Of a stretch of 64,000 nt of DNA, positions 28,711-36,631 are shown in pieces. Both the position numbers and the translations under genes were made by a program. The stretch lies in the NCBI RefSeq assembly GCF_002294995.1, contig NZ_NSGF01000009.1, positions 1-64,000 on the forward strand, in the 5' to 3' direction. The stretch is from Mesorhizobium sp. WSM3860. Its GTDB lineage: Bacteria > Pseudomonadota > Alphaproteobacteria > Rhizobiales > Rhizobiaceae. The notes beneath the pieces were generated by a model that saw only the letters and a program-made list of their open reading frames with translations, searched no databases and was not told the DNA's origin. The stretch's first letter is position 1. Every line of letters starts with the position of its first letter.

Positions 28711-30075
28711 ATGGCGACTGGTCATTTCATCGAAGGCATAGCCGGCGGTCGGCTGTCTGCCGAGCAATACGCCGACAATTTTTCCGACCTGCATCCGGCG
28801 CTGGACCATCATGAGGCGCTGGTCGAAGCCGACCGCTGCTATTTCTGCTACGACGCGCCGTGCATGAATGCGTGTCCGACCTCGATCGACATCCCGCTGT
28901 TCATCCGGCAGATCGCGACCGGCAATCCGCTCGGTTCGGCCAAGACCATCTTCGACCAGAACATCCTTGGCGGCATGTGCGCCCGCGTCTGCCCGACCGA
29001 GACGCTGTGCGAAGAGGTGTGCGTGCGCGAGGTGGCGGAAGGCAAGCCGGTGCAGATCGGCCGGCTCCAGCGCTACGCGACCGACGTGGCGATGGATGAG
29101 GGCAAGCAGTTCTATAAGCGCGCCGAAGCCAGCGGAAAGACGGTCGCCGTGGTCGGCGCCGGGCCGGCGGGGCTGGCGGCGGCGCATCGCCTTGCCCGCC
29201 ACGGCCATGACGTGACGATCCTCGAAGCGCGGCCGAAGGCCGGCGGCCTCAACGAATACGGCATCGCGGCCTATAAGAGCGTCGACGATTTCGCTCAGGC
29301 CGAAGTCGACTACGTCACTGCGATCGGCGGCATCGACATCCAGAACGGCAAGGCGCTCGGCCGCGATTTCCATCTGGCCGACCTTATCCGCAACTATGAT
29401 GCGGTTTTCCTTGCCCTCGGGCTTGGCGGCGTCAATGCGCTGCGCGCCGAAGGCGAGGATACGGATGGCGTCGCCAACGCGGTCGAGTTCATCGCCGAAC
29501 TCAGGCAGGCAAGCGACCTTTCCAGCCTGCCGGTCGGCCGCCGCGTCGTCGTCGTCGGCGGCGGCATGACGGCGATCGACGCCGCGGTGCAGTCGAAGCT
29601 GCTCGGCGCCGAGGAGGTGACGATCTGCTACCGGCGCGGCCAGGAGCATATGAATGCCTCCGGCTTCGAGCAGGATCTGGCCGCCGCGAACGGCGTCACA
29701 ATCCGCCACTGGCTGCAGCCGAAGCGCGTCATTGCCGAAAACGGCAATGTGTCGGCCATCGAGCTCGAATACACCGCGATGAATGGCGACGAGCTCGCCG
29801 GTACCGGCGAGACGCTGACGCTCAGCGCCGACCAGGTGTTCAAGGCGATCGGCCAGAGCTTTGTGCCGGCTCATCTCAACGGCAGCGTTGCCTCCATCGA
29901 GCTCGAAGGCGGCCGCATCAAGGTCGATGCCGAAGGCCGCACCTCGCTGGCGAAAGTCTGGGCCGGCGGCGACTGCATCTTCGGCGGCGACGACCTGACG
30001 GTCTCGGCCGTGGCGCAGGGCCGCGACGCCGCCGAATCCATCCACCGGGCACTGACCTCTAACGGGAGGGCATGA
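28711..30075 (+). CDS. preT: NAD-dependent dihydropyrimidine dehydrogenase subunit PreT
   Basis: A 454-residue flavoprotein/iron-sulfur subunit of the GltD-like family. N-terminal cysteine clusters (CYFCYDAPCMNACP near 45-58; CARVCPTETLCEEVC near 90-104) bind 4Fe-4S centres. Dinucleotide folds follow at about 146-180 (GAGPAGLAAAHRLARHGHD, FAD) and 275-300 (VVVGGGMTAIDAA, NADH), and a final GDDLTVSAVAQGRDAA block closes the FAD domain. With PreA it reduces uracil and thymine to dihydro forms, the first step of reductive pyrimidine breakdown. The gene has a good ribosome site (AAGGGGA) and overlaps preA by four bases (ATGA). A RutR-like site lies upstream. Confidence 0.93.
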   Translation: MATGHFIEGIAGGRLSAEQYADNFSDLHPALDHHEALVEADRCYFCYDAPCMNACPTSIDIPLFIRQIATGNPLGSAKTIFDQNILGGMCARVCPTETLCEEVCVREVAEGKPVQIGRLQRYATDVAMDEGKQFYKRAEASGKTVAVVGAGPAGLAAAHRLARHGHDVTILEARPKAGGLNEYGIAAYKSVDDFAQAEVDYVTAIGGIDIQNGKALGRDFHLADLIRNYDAVFLALGLGGVNALRAEGEDTDGVANAVEFIAELRQASDLSSLPVGRRVVVVGGGMTAIDAAVQSKLLGAEEVTICYRRGQEHMNASGFEQDLAAANGVTIRHWLQPKRVIAENGNVSAIELEYTAMNGDELAGTGETLTLSADQVFKAIGQSFVPAHLNGSVASIELEGGRIKVDAEGRTSLAKVWAGGDCIFGGDDLTVSAVAQGRDAAESIHRALTSNGRA

Positions 30076-31391
30076 GCATGGCAGACATCCGCAACACTTT
30101 CGTCGGCATCAAGTCGCCAAATCCGTTCTGGCTGGCTTCGGCGCCGCCGACCGACAAGGCCTACAATGTCGAGCGCGCCTTCAAAGCCGGGTGGGGCGGC
30201 GTGGTCTGGAAGACGCTTGGCGAAGAGGGCCCGCCGGTCGTCAACGTCAACGGCCCGCGCTACGGCGCGATCTGGGGCGCCGACCGCCGGCTGCTCGGCC
30301 TGAACAATATCGAGTTGATCACCGACCGCGACCTGCAGACCAATCTGCGCGAGATGAAGCAGGTAAAGATGAACTGGCCGGATCGGGCGCTCGTCGCCTC
30401 GATCATGGTGCCGTGCGAAGAGGAAAGCTGGAAGGCGATCCTGCCCTTGGTCGAAGAGACCGGCGCCGACGGCATCGAGCTCAACTTCGGCTGCCCGCAC
30501 GGCATGAGCGAACGCGGCATGGGCTCGGCGGTGGGCCAAGTGCCGGAATATATCGAGATGGTGGTGCGCTGGTGCAAGCAGTACACACGCATGCCGGTCA
30601 TCACCAAGCTGACGCCGAACATCACCGACATCCGCAAGCCGGCGCGGGCTGCCAAAGCCGGCGGCACCGACGCGGTGTCGCTGATCAACACGATCAACTC
30701 GATCACCGGGGTCGACCTCGACAGTTTCGCGCCGCAGCCGACCATCGACGGCAAGGGCTCGCATGGCGGCTATTGCGGCCCCGCAGTGAAGCCGATCGCG
30801 ATGAACATGGTGGCTGAGATCGCGCGCGATCCGGAAACGCACGGCCTGCCGATCTCGGGCATCGGCGGCATCACCACCTGGCGGGATGCTGCCGAATTCA
30901 TGGCGCTCGGCGCCGGCAACGTGCAGGTCTGCACGGCGGCAATGACTTATGGCTTCAAGATCGTGCAGGAGATGATCGCGGGGCTGGAGAACTGGATGGA
31001 CGAGAAGGGCCACGCCTCGCTCTCCGACATCATCGGCCGCGCCACGCCCAACGTGACCGACTGGCAGTATCTCAACCTCAACTTTGTCGCGAAGGCGCAT
31101 ATCGACCAGGACGCCTGCATCAAATGCGGGCGCTGCCACATCGCCTGCGAGGACACCTCGCACCAGGCGATCACCAGCATGGTCGACGGTGTCAGGCATT
31201 TCGAGGTGATCGAGGCCGAATGCGTGGGGTGCAATCTTTGCGTCAATGTCTGCCCGGTCGAGGGCTGCATCACCATGGAGCCGCTGGCGGCCGGCGTGCT
31301 GGACCAGCGCACGGGCATGCCGGTGTCGCCGGTCTACGCGAACTGGACGACGCATCCGAACAATCCGATGGCCAAGGTGGCCGCGGAGTAG
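30072..31391 (+). CDS. preA: NAD-dependent dihydropyrimidine dehydrogenase subunit PreA
   Basis: A 439-residue catalytic subunit: an FMN-binding dihydroorotate-dehydrogenase-like barrel (about 5-320) followed by a ferredoxin-like tail with CIKCGRCHIAC (from about 349) and CVGCNLCVNVCPVEGC (from about 384) for two 4Fe-4S clusters. The loop NFGCPHGMSERGMG carries Cys141, the counterpart of the proton-donating Cys in mammalian dihydropyrimidine dehydrogenase. It accepts electrons from NADH through PreT. Its start lies inside the preT stop (ATGA), so subunit amounts are coupled. The transcript is probably ended by the UUCG-loop hairpin 22 bases downstream. Confidence 0.94.
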   Translation: MSMADIRNTFVGIKSPNPFWLASAPPTDKAYNVERAFKAGWGGVVWKTLGEEGPPVVNVNGPRYGAIWGADRRLLGLNNIELITDRDLQTNLREMKQVKMNWPDRALVASIMVPCEEESWKAILPLVEETGADGIELNFGCPHGMSERGMGSAVGQVPEYIEMVVRWCKQYTRMPVITKLTPNITDIRKPARAAKAGGTDAVSLINTINSITGVDLDSFAPQPTIDGKGSHGGYCGPAVKPIAMNMVAEIARDPETHGLPISGIGGITTWRDAAEFMALGAGNVQVCTAAMTYGFKIVQEMIAGLENWMDEKGHASLSDIIGRATPNVTDWQYLNLNFVAKAHIDQDACIKCGRCHIACEDTSHQAITSMVDGVRHFEVIEAECVGCNLCVNVCPVEGCITMEPLAAGVLDQRTGMPVSPVYANWTTHPNNPMAKVAAE

Positions 31392-31413
31392 GGAACAGGC
31401 GTTTGAACGAATG

Positions 31414-31435
31414 CGGCGCCTTCGGGCGCCGTTTT
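31414..31435 (+). terminator. Rho-independent terminator after preA
   Basis: CGGCGCC (31414-31420) and GGCGCCG (31425-31431) form a perfect 7-bp stem capped by a TTCG tetraloop and followed by TTTTCGTT. It separates preTA from the Rrf2 gene. Confidence 0.85.
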
Positions 31436-31459
31436 CGTTCCCTCTATTGCAGATAAAAA

Positions 31460-31487
31460 TTATCCATGATAAGTATTATCCATGAAT
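31460..31487 (+). promoter_or_regulatory. Candidate Rrf2 autoregulatory operator
   Basis: The ten-base word TTATCCATGA occurs twice, at 31460-31469 and 31476-31485, a 16-base period. The first copy is part of TTATC-CAT-GATAA (31460-31472), an imperfect palindrome. The element ends 14 bases before the GTG of the Rrf2-family gene, a position suited to autorepression. Confidence 0.5.
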
Positions 31488-31501
31488 TGGAGCGAAGGAC
31501 C

Positions 31502-32026
31502 GTGAAGCTGGGAGAGGGCGTCGAAGCGGCGATCCACTGCGCCGCCATGCTTGCCGGCGTCGAGGGCAACAGCACCATGTCGGGCGCGGCCATGGCCGAG
31601 GCGTTCGGCCTATCGCCCAGCTATCTGCTGAAACACCTCAATCAGCTGACAACGGCGGGTATCCTGGAATCGGTGTCGGGGCCGGCCGGCGGCTACAGGC
31701 TTGCGCGGCCGGCCGAGCGGATCACGCTGCTCGACATCGTGCTTGCGGTCGAGGGCAGGGAGCCTGCCTTTCGCTGCGGCGAGATCCGCCAGCGCGGCCC
31801 GGTCAAGCTCGACGCCAAGGCCTATGTGAAACCGTGCGGCATCAATGCCGCGATGCTGAAGGCCGAGCGCGCCTATCGCGCCGCGCTTGCCGAGGCAAAG
31901 CTCTCCGACATCGTCGCCGATTTCATGAACCACGCCGATCCCCGCACGGTCGCCGCAAGCTGCGCCTTCGTCGAGCGCCATCAGCGGCCGCAGAAAGTTC
32001 AACAACCAAGCAAACGTGAAAGGTAA
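31502..32026 (+). CDS. Rrf2 family transcriptional regulator
   Basis: A 174-residue winged-helix regulator. I use GTG 31502 because it gives the family opening MKLGEGVEAAIHCA and has GAAGGA directly upstream; the longer frame from 31466 would run through the putative operator. The recognition region is LSPSYLLKHLNQLTTAGILESVSGPAGGYRLA (about 40-72). Cysteines in FRCGEI, KPCGIN and ASCAFV could ligate an iron-sulfur cluster or respond to oxidants, as in several Rrf2 proteins. It is six bases upstream of an AhpD-like gene, its probable target. Confidence 0.88.
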   Translation: MKLGEGVEAAIHCAAMLAGVEGNSTMSGAAMAEAFGLSPSYLLKHLNQLTTAGILESVSGPAGGYRLARPAERITLLDIVLAVEGREPAFRCGEIRQRGPVKLDAKAYVKPCGINAAMLKAERAYRAALAEAKLSDIVADFMNHADPRTVAASCAFVERHQRPQKVQQPSKRER

Positions 32027-32031
32027 AGAGA

Positions 32032-32490
32032 ATGAAACAGAGGCTGCAGTTCTTCGCCAAGGCGCCGGAGATCATGAAGGCGGTGATGGCGCTCAACAAA
32101 GCTGTCGAGGAGTGCGGGCTGGAAGAAAGCCTGATGCACCTGGTCAAGCTCAGGGCCTCGCAGATCAATGGCTGTTCCTATTGTGTCGAGATGCACAGCC
32201 GCGAGGCAAGGCGCGATGGCGAAACAGAGCAGCGGCTTTATCTGGTCGCCGCCTGGAAAGAGTCGCCGCTGTTTTCCGAGCGCGAGCGCGCCGCGCTTGC
32301 CTGGACCGAGAAGGTGACGAACATCTCCGACAACGGCGTTCCCGACGATCTCTACGCCAGGACGCTGGAGCAGTTCTCCGAGGAGGAGCTGGTCAAGCTG
32401 ACAGTCGTGATCGGCATGATCAACACCTGGAACCGGCTCTGCGTATCCTTCCACGCCATTCATCCGATGCCGGCCGCCAAGGCTGCCTGA
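32032..32490 (+). CDS. Carboxymuconolactone decarboxylase / AhpD-like family protein
   Basis: A 152-residue all-helical protein with the AhpD-type redox motif in NGCSYCVEMHSREAR (Cys-x-x-Cys with the following His, about residues 47-55). The family includes peroxidase-linked disulfide reductases and decarboxylases; the CxxC with His favours a thiol peroxidase role. It follows the Rrf2-family gene closely, a common redox-stress pairing, and is ended by a strong terminator at 32497. Confidence 0.9.
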   Translation: MKQRLQFFAKAPEIMKAVMALNKAVEECGLEESLMHLVKLRASQINGCSYCVEMHSREARRDGETEQRLYLVAAWKESPLFSERERAALAWTEKVTNISDNGVPDDLYARTLEQFSEEELVKLTVVIGMINTWNRLCVSFHAIHPMPAAKAA

Positions 32491-32496
32491 CGATCC

Positions 32497-32537
32497 AAAG
32501 CCGCGCGGATCCGCAAAACGTTCCGCGCGGCTTTCAT
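32497..32537 (+). terminator. Rho-independent terminator after the AhpD-like gene
   Basis: AAAGCCGCGCGGA (32497-32509) pairs perfectly over 13 bp with TCCGCGCGGCTTT (32522-32534), seven bases after the stop codon. A-rich bases lie upstream and CATTT follows. Confidence 0.85.
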
Positions 32538-32688
32538 TTGCGAGATCAATGACATCACTGACAATCTTCAGAACGAGATTCTGTTTGCCGTGTGCCTGCC
32601 GCATTCCGCGCAATCGATGGCGCGGCGTTAATCGCTTCGTCGCGATTGTCCTGTATTAGCAAATACAGGTTCGTCCGTCGGAGCGTTC

Positions 32689-33183
32689 ATGGAGCAGAGC
32701 TGGACTGCATTCTGGGCACGCGTTTCGGATGGCTTCCACCAGGCGCTGTTTCCGTTCCGTGCAGTCGCCGAAGCCCTTGGCGGGCATCCGAGCGATATTC
32801 AGATATGGTGTTTTCTGTGCGGCGTCTTCTTCCTGGCGCTCGTCGGCGTGCAGAGCTACGGCGACATCATGCTCAAGCGACGCGGCGTCCTTGCCACCGG
32901 CAAGGTGGTCGGCATCGACAAGTCGGGTGACGGTCCGGATACGCCGGTCATCGAATTCGCCGACCGGCTGGGCACAACCTGGCGTTTCGAGTCGCATTTG
33001 CCGGTCAACGGAACGACCAGGAATGTCGGCGCACCGGTCGACGTGATGTACGATCCGCTTCACCCGAAGCGGGCACGCGAAGTGGGTCGCCCGCTGATGA
33101 AGGCGATCCACCTGGTTGTCTGGTATGCGGTCGTCGCCGGGCTGATGGCGCTCGCCTTCTGGCCCGGATTTATTTCCGACTGA
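32689..33183 (+). CDS. DUF3592-type membrane protein
   Basis: A 164-residue protein with a membrane segment near residues 38-58 (WCFLCGVFFLALVGVQSYG), a small beta domain of the DUF3592 kind (ATGKVVGIDKSG...VIEFADRLGTTWRFES...VDVMYDPLHPKRAR, about 68-130) and a C-terminal membrane segment (about 138-158). Function is unknown for the family. It stands alone and converges on the SDR pair with 12 bases between the genes. Confidence 0.78.
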   Translation: MEQSWTAFWARVSDGFHQALFPFRAVAEALGGHPSDIQIWCFLCGVFFLALVGVQSYGDIMLKRRGVLATGKVVGIDKSGDGPDTPVIEFADRLGTTWRFESHLPVNGTTRNVGAPVDVMYDPLHPKRAREVGRPLMKAIHLVVWYAVVAGLMALAFWPGFISD

Positions 33184-33195
33184 CCGGCCGACGGA

Positions 33196-33912
33196 TCACG
33201 CGGCAAAGCGCAGGCCGCCGTCGCAAGTCAGCACCTGGCCGGTCATGAAGCCGTTGGAAACCAGGAAGGCGATCGCGTCGGCGACGTCTTCTGCGCGGCC
33301 GATGCGACCGACCGGCGTCTTGCCGGCGTACTCGGCAAAGACCGCCTGCCGCTGCTCGCCAGGCAGAAAATCCCACCAGGGCGTATCGATCACGCCGGGC
33401 GCCACGACGTTGACGCGCAGCGGCTTCAGTTCGACGGCCAGGATCGGGACCACGGTCAAAAGCATGCCGTTGATGGCGCCGATGCCGGCAATGCCGGGTG
33501 CTGCGATCTGCGCCGAGACGGCCGAAATGAAAGTGACCGATCCGGCTTTGTTCAAGGTTGGCAGGGCAGCTTGCAAGCAGGCTAGCTGCGGCTTGATCTT
33601 CTCGTCGACGCCGCTGCCGATGTCGGCAAGGTCGAGGGTCGCGAACGGCCCAAGGCCCTTGCCGCCGCTTGCGGCGAGAACGAGATGATCGAATGGGCCG
33701 AGACCATCGAAGAAGTGCTGGACCTCGTCGGGCTTGGTCGCGTCGAAAGCGGCCTTGCCGACGGCGCCGCGGAGGCTCTTCGAGGCGTTCTTCAGCTTGT
33801 CCTCGTGGCGGCCGGTGATCGTCACCTTCATCGGGGGGCTGAGCAGCCGTTTGGCTGTGGCAAGGCCAATGCCGGAGGAGCCGCCGATGATGACGCAATG
33901 TTCGATGCTCAT
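33196..33912 (-). CDS. Short-chain dehydrogenase/reductase-like protein lacking the catalytic Tyr-Lys
   Basis: A 238-residue classical-SDR fold. The cofactor motif is present (IIGGSSGIGLATAKRL, about 8-23), as is the closing GFMTGQVLTCDGG. However, the canonical YxxxK position reads IGAIN (in GIAGIGAINGMLLTVV, about 150-160): spacing to the conserved AVEL downstream places Ile at the Tyr site and Asn at the Lys site. The NNAG motif is also replaced (LAASGGKG). It may be a regulatory or structural SDR, or use another mechanism. Its ATG overlaps the stop of the upstream intact SDR gene by four bases, so the two are made together. Confidence 0.85.
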   Translation of the reverse strand: MSIEHCVIIGGSSGIGLATAKRLLSPPMKVTITGRHEDKLKNASKSLRGAVGKAAFDATKPDEVQHFFDGLGPFDHLVLAASGGKGLGPFATLDLADIGSGVDEKIKPQLACLQAALPTLNKAGSVTFISAVSAQIAAPGIAGIGAINGMLLTVVPILAVELKPLRVNVVAPGVIDTPWWDFLPGEQRQAVFAEYAGKTPVGRIGRAEDVADAIAFLVSNGFMTGQVLTCDGGLRFAA

Positions 33913-34754
33913 GGATGCTGTTCCCTGGATGTGGAGGATGGATGGCGGGTCAGTTCGAGACTGAGCGCCCGCAACCGGCTGCGGGCTTTCTCGTCATAGG
34001 CCTGGGCATCGGCGCGCGATTCCCGCTGGCCATCGAAATAGAGGCCGCTGCGCCCTTCGAGCGCCGGAGAGATTGCCAGGTTGAGGATCGCGTCGGCGCC
34101 GGTCTCGACCGAGCTCCACGGTGTGATGCCGGCCTGCCGGACCATGGTGGTATCCATGTAGCTTGCCGGATGGAGCGCATTGACGGTGACGCCGCTGCCG
34201 TCGAGCTGCTCCGCCAGATCGATGGTGAACAAGAGCTGCGCCAGCTTGCTCTGGCAATAGGCGCGCACGCCGCTGTAGCCGCGGGCCAGATTGACATCGT
34301 CGAAATCGATCGCCTGCTGGCCGGCCGAGGCGACATTGACGATGCGCGCCGGCGCGCTTGCCTTCAGCAGGGGCAAAAGCTCCGACGACAGCAGGAAGCC
34401 TGCGAGATAGTTGACGGCGAAGCGCATTTCGTAGCCGTCGGCGCTTACTTGCCGTTTTGCGCCTTCGCCGCCCGTGCCGACGCCGGCATTGCTGATCAAT
34501 ATGTCGAGCCGGTCGGTCCCTGCCCGCACGGCGTCGGCAAGGCGGCGCACTTCGGCGAGCGACGAAAGATCCGCAAGGAGAAATTCGGCGTTGCCGCCCT
34601 CGGCCTCGATGGCGGCGACTGTCGCCTTGGCGCGAGTTTGGTCGCGGCCATGCACCAGCACGCGGGCGCCGGCAGCGCCGAGCCTTTCGGCGACCACGCG
34701 GCCAACCCCGTTGGTCGAGCCGGTGACGAGAACGGTCTTGCTCTTAAGATCCAT
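33909..34754 (-). CDS. Short-chain dehydrogenase/reductase
   Basis: A 281-residue SDR with TGSTNGVGRVVAERL (about 10-24) for NAD(P) binding, ISNAG (about 88-92) and an intact catalytic YCQSK (about 167-171). I use ATG 34754, which has AAGGAGG nine bases upstream; the frame extends 22 codons further without support. The length and the region after the active site resemble the retinol-dehydrogenase-like SDR group, but the substrate is unknown. It is first in a two-gene operon divergent from the MmyB-type regulator, which probably controls it. Confidence 0.9.
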   Translation of the reverse strand: MDLKSKTVLVTGSTNGVGRVVAERLGAAGARVLVHGRDQTRAKATVAAIEAEGGNAEFLLADLSSLAEVRRLADAVRAGTDRLDILISNAGVGTGGEGAKRQVSADGYEMRFAVNYLAGFLLSSELLPLLKASAPARIVNVASAGQQAIDFDDVNLARGYSGVRAYCQSKLAQLLFTIDLAEQLDGSGVTVNALHPASYMDTTMVRQAGITPWSSVETGADAILNLAISPALEGRSGLYFDGQRESRADAQAYDEKARSRLRALSLELTRHPSSTSREQHP

Positions 34755-34821
34755 GTTCAGAGCCTCCTTATGCTGCTCTGAACGCAAGATGGGGCGCGGC
34801 GCGCAGGCCAAACAGTTCAAA

Positions 34822-34856
34822 CTTTATCCTGGTATCGATACTGCTATAATAGCTGC
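34822..34856 (+). promoter_or_regulatory. Promoter with embedded palindrome for the MmyB-type regulator
   Basis: A perfect TATAAT (34845-34850) lies just six bases before the ATG at 34857, so initiation seven bases downstream would fall on the start codon itself and give a leaderless mRNA. No Shine-Dalgarno sequence is visible. The spacer holds a perfect 10-bp palindrome, GTATCGATAC (34832-34841), a likely operator. The -35 (CTTTAT at 34822-34827) is weak, which would suit activator or repressor control. Confidence 0.55.
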
Positions 34857-35729
34857 ATGGATGCCGTGCCCCATTCCCCTGAGGACAGCCGCCGCCGCGA
34901 GCTCGGCGCTTTCCTGCGCTCGCGCCGGGAGCGGCTCTCGCCTGCCGACATTGGGATTGCGAGCGGCGCCAGACGGCGCACGCCTGGGCTGAGGCGCGAG
35001 GAAGTGGCGATGATCGCCGGCGTCGGCACCACCTGGTATACCTGGCTGGAGCAGGGGCGGGACGTGCGGCCTTCGCTCGAGGTGCTGAGCGCGCTCTGCG
35101 AGGCGCTGCGCCTGGACGCCGTCGAGAAGCGGCATCTGTTCATCCTTGCCGGCCGCCAGCAGCCGGAGCGGCGCGCGGCGACGTCTGAAAAGGTCGACGC
35201 CACACTGCTCCACATGCTGGAGAGCCTCGTCCTGCAGCCGGCTTATGTGGTTGGCCGGCGTTGGGACGTGCTCGCCTGGAATCCGGCGGCGGTCGCCGTG
35301 TTCGGCGACTATGGCCTGCTGGAGGGCGATGCCCGCAACATCGTCCATCTGGTGTTCACCAGCCCGCATCACCGCCGGCTGCTGGTCGACTGGGAAGAGC
35401 TTGCCCGCGTGGTGCTCGCTTCGTTTCGCGCGGAGAGCGCCAAATATGTCGGCGATCCGGATTTCGAGCGGCTGATCGCGCTGATGACGCGCACAAGCCC
35501 GGAGTTCCGTGATTGGTGGCCGCGGCGGGACGTGGCGAGAAGGCTGACGGGAGTGAAACATGTCCGCCATCCCATTGTCGGCCCGATGGCTTTCGAGCAT
35601 ATGAGCCTGTCGATCGACGACGGCTCGGACATGCGGCTGATCGTCTACACGCCGTTGGCCGAGCAGAATACGATCGCCAAGCTCAAGATGCTGCTCGACG
35701 CCCAGCCCGTTCAGAAGCGTAGCGCGTAA
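34857..35729 (+). CDS. XRE/MmyB-type helix-turn-helix transcriptional regulator
   Basis: A 290-residue regulator. Residues about 14-80 are an XRE helix-turn-helix (RRRTPGLRREEVAMIAGV and TWYTWLEQGRDVRPS), and residues about 110-275 are an MmyB-like ligand-binding domain (SLVLQPAYVVGRRWDVLAWNPAA). Such regulators commonly control a neighbouring SDR gene; here the divergent SDR pair is the obvious target, with a 102-bp shared control region containing a palindrome. The ligand, often proposed to be fatty-acid-like, is not known for this case. Confidence 0.9.
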   Translation: MDAVPHSPEDSRRRELGAFLRSRRERLSPADIGIASGARRRTPGLRREEVAMIAGVGTTWYTWLEQGRDVRPSLEVLSALCEALRLDAVEKRHLFILAGRQQPERRAATSEKVDATLLHMLESLVLQPAYVVGRRWDVLAWNPAAVAVFGDYGLLEGDARNIVHLVFTSPHHRRLLVDWEELARVVLASFRAESAKYVGDPDFERLIALMTRTSPEFRDWWPRRDVARRLTGVKHVRHPIVGPMAFEHMSLSIDDGSDMRLIVYTPLAEQNTIAKLKMLLDAQPVQKRSA

Positions 35730-35754
35730 GGTTAGGTGGCAGCAGCCCCTCAAC

Positions 35755-35798
35755 TTCGTCATCCACGGGCGGAGCGGGAGCGAAGCGGACGCCACGGT
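35755..35798. repeat. Partial copy of the 42.7-kb inverted-repeat element
   Basis: CTTCGTCATCC followed by GGGCGGAGCG and GCGAAGCGGA aligns with the left arm of the element at 42652-42870. It lies between the MmyB-type regulator and the convergent RutR-like gene. No matching right arm is nearby, so it is a solitary or degraded copy. Confidence 0.6.
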
Positions 35799-35855
35799 CA
35801 GCAACAATCGAACGGCTGGCCAGTTGTGCCAGCCCGTTGAGCTGTTATGACGACG

Positions 35856-36485
35856 CTAAGCTTTCGGCTTCAGGCCGTCGAGGAACAGTTGCTCGAGGAA
35901 CCGGGCGGCATCCTCGAAGCGGCCGTCGCCGCCGCGGTCGGGACCGAGCACGGCGCGCACCTGGACGTCGAAATCGGCGTAATGCTGCGTCGTCGCCCAG
36001 ATCGAGAAGATCAGATGCCAGGGGTCGGTGCGGGCGATCTTGCCGGCGCGCATCCAGCCCTTGATGACGGCGGCCTTCTCCTCGACCAGCGTTTTCAGCT
36101 CGCCTTCCAGCATCGGCATGATGCGCGGCGCGCCCTGCAGGATCTCGTTGGCGAAGAGCCGGCTTTCGCGCGGAAAATCGCGCGCCATTTCGAGCTTGCG
36201 GCGGATGTAGCTTCTGAGCTCGGTCATCGGATCCCCGATATCGTCGAGCTCGCGGAGCGGCGCCAGCCAGGTGTCCAGGAGCCGCTGCATCAACGTCTCG
36301 TGAATGTCCTCCTTGCGGCGGAAGTAATAGAGGAGGTTCGGCTTCGACATGCCGGCGGCTTCGGCGATCTGGTCGATGGTCGAGCCGCGAAAACCGTTGG
36401 CGGAGAAGACTTCCAGCGCGGCTTCCAGGATGAGCTCGCGCTTTTCCTGCTGGATGCGGGTGCGGCGTGGAGCTGAGCCTTCCAT
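35856..36485 (-). CDS. rutR: RutR-like TetR family regulator
   Basis: A regulator of 209 residues (213 if ATG 36497 is used). ATG 36485 is preferred because AAGGA lies about ten bases upstream, whereas it would abut the other ATG. The helix-turn-helix GSTIDQIAEAAGMSKPNLLYYFRRKEDI (about 32-60) and the C-terminal region (RDFPRESRLFANEILQGAP, WHLIFSIWATTQHYADFDVQV) closely follow E. coli RutR, the uracil-responsive pyrimidine regulator, as I remember its sequence. It is divergent from the pyrimidine-degradation genes, with a RutR-like site in the gap. RutR itself binds uracil or thymine; that ligand is inferred here. Confidence 0.82.
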   Translation of the reverse strand: MEGSAPRRTRIQQEKRELILEAALEVFSANGFRGSTIDQIAEAAGMSKPNLLYYFRRKEDIHETLMQRLLDTWLAPLRELDDIGDPMTELRSYIRRKLEMARDFPRESRLFANEILQGAPRIMPMLEGELKTLVEEKAAVIKGWMRAGKIARTDPWHLIFSIWATTQHYADFDVQVRAVLGPDRGGDGRFEDAARFLEQLFLDGLKPKA

Positions 36486-36525
36486 CGTGTCCGTCATCCT
36501 TGCCGGCTGGCGCCGTGCGGGCTCC

Positions 36526-36546
36526 CTGGACCAATTCTCTGGACCA
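36526..36546. promoter_or_regulatory. Direct repeat near the rutR-like start
   Basis: CTGGACCA occurs twice (36526-36533 and 36539-36546, 13-base period) about 40 bases upstream of the rutR-like start. GGACCA resembles the TGACCA half of the RutR consensus, so these could be autoregulatory half-sites. Weak evidence. Confidence 0.3.
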
Positions 36547-36631
36547 GTTTTTCTCCGAGCCGTGGAGCGCGCTTTCGATGCCGCATTTCCGTTAGTAGTC
36601 CCCTTGACCGCCGACAGGGCGGTGCTAACGT

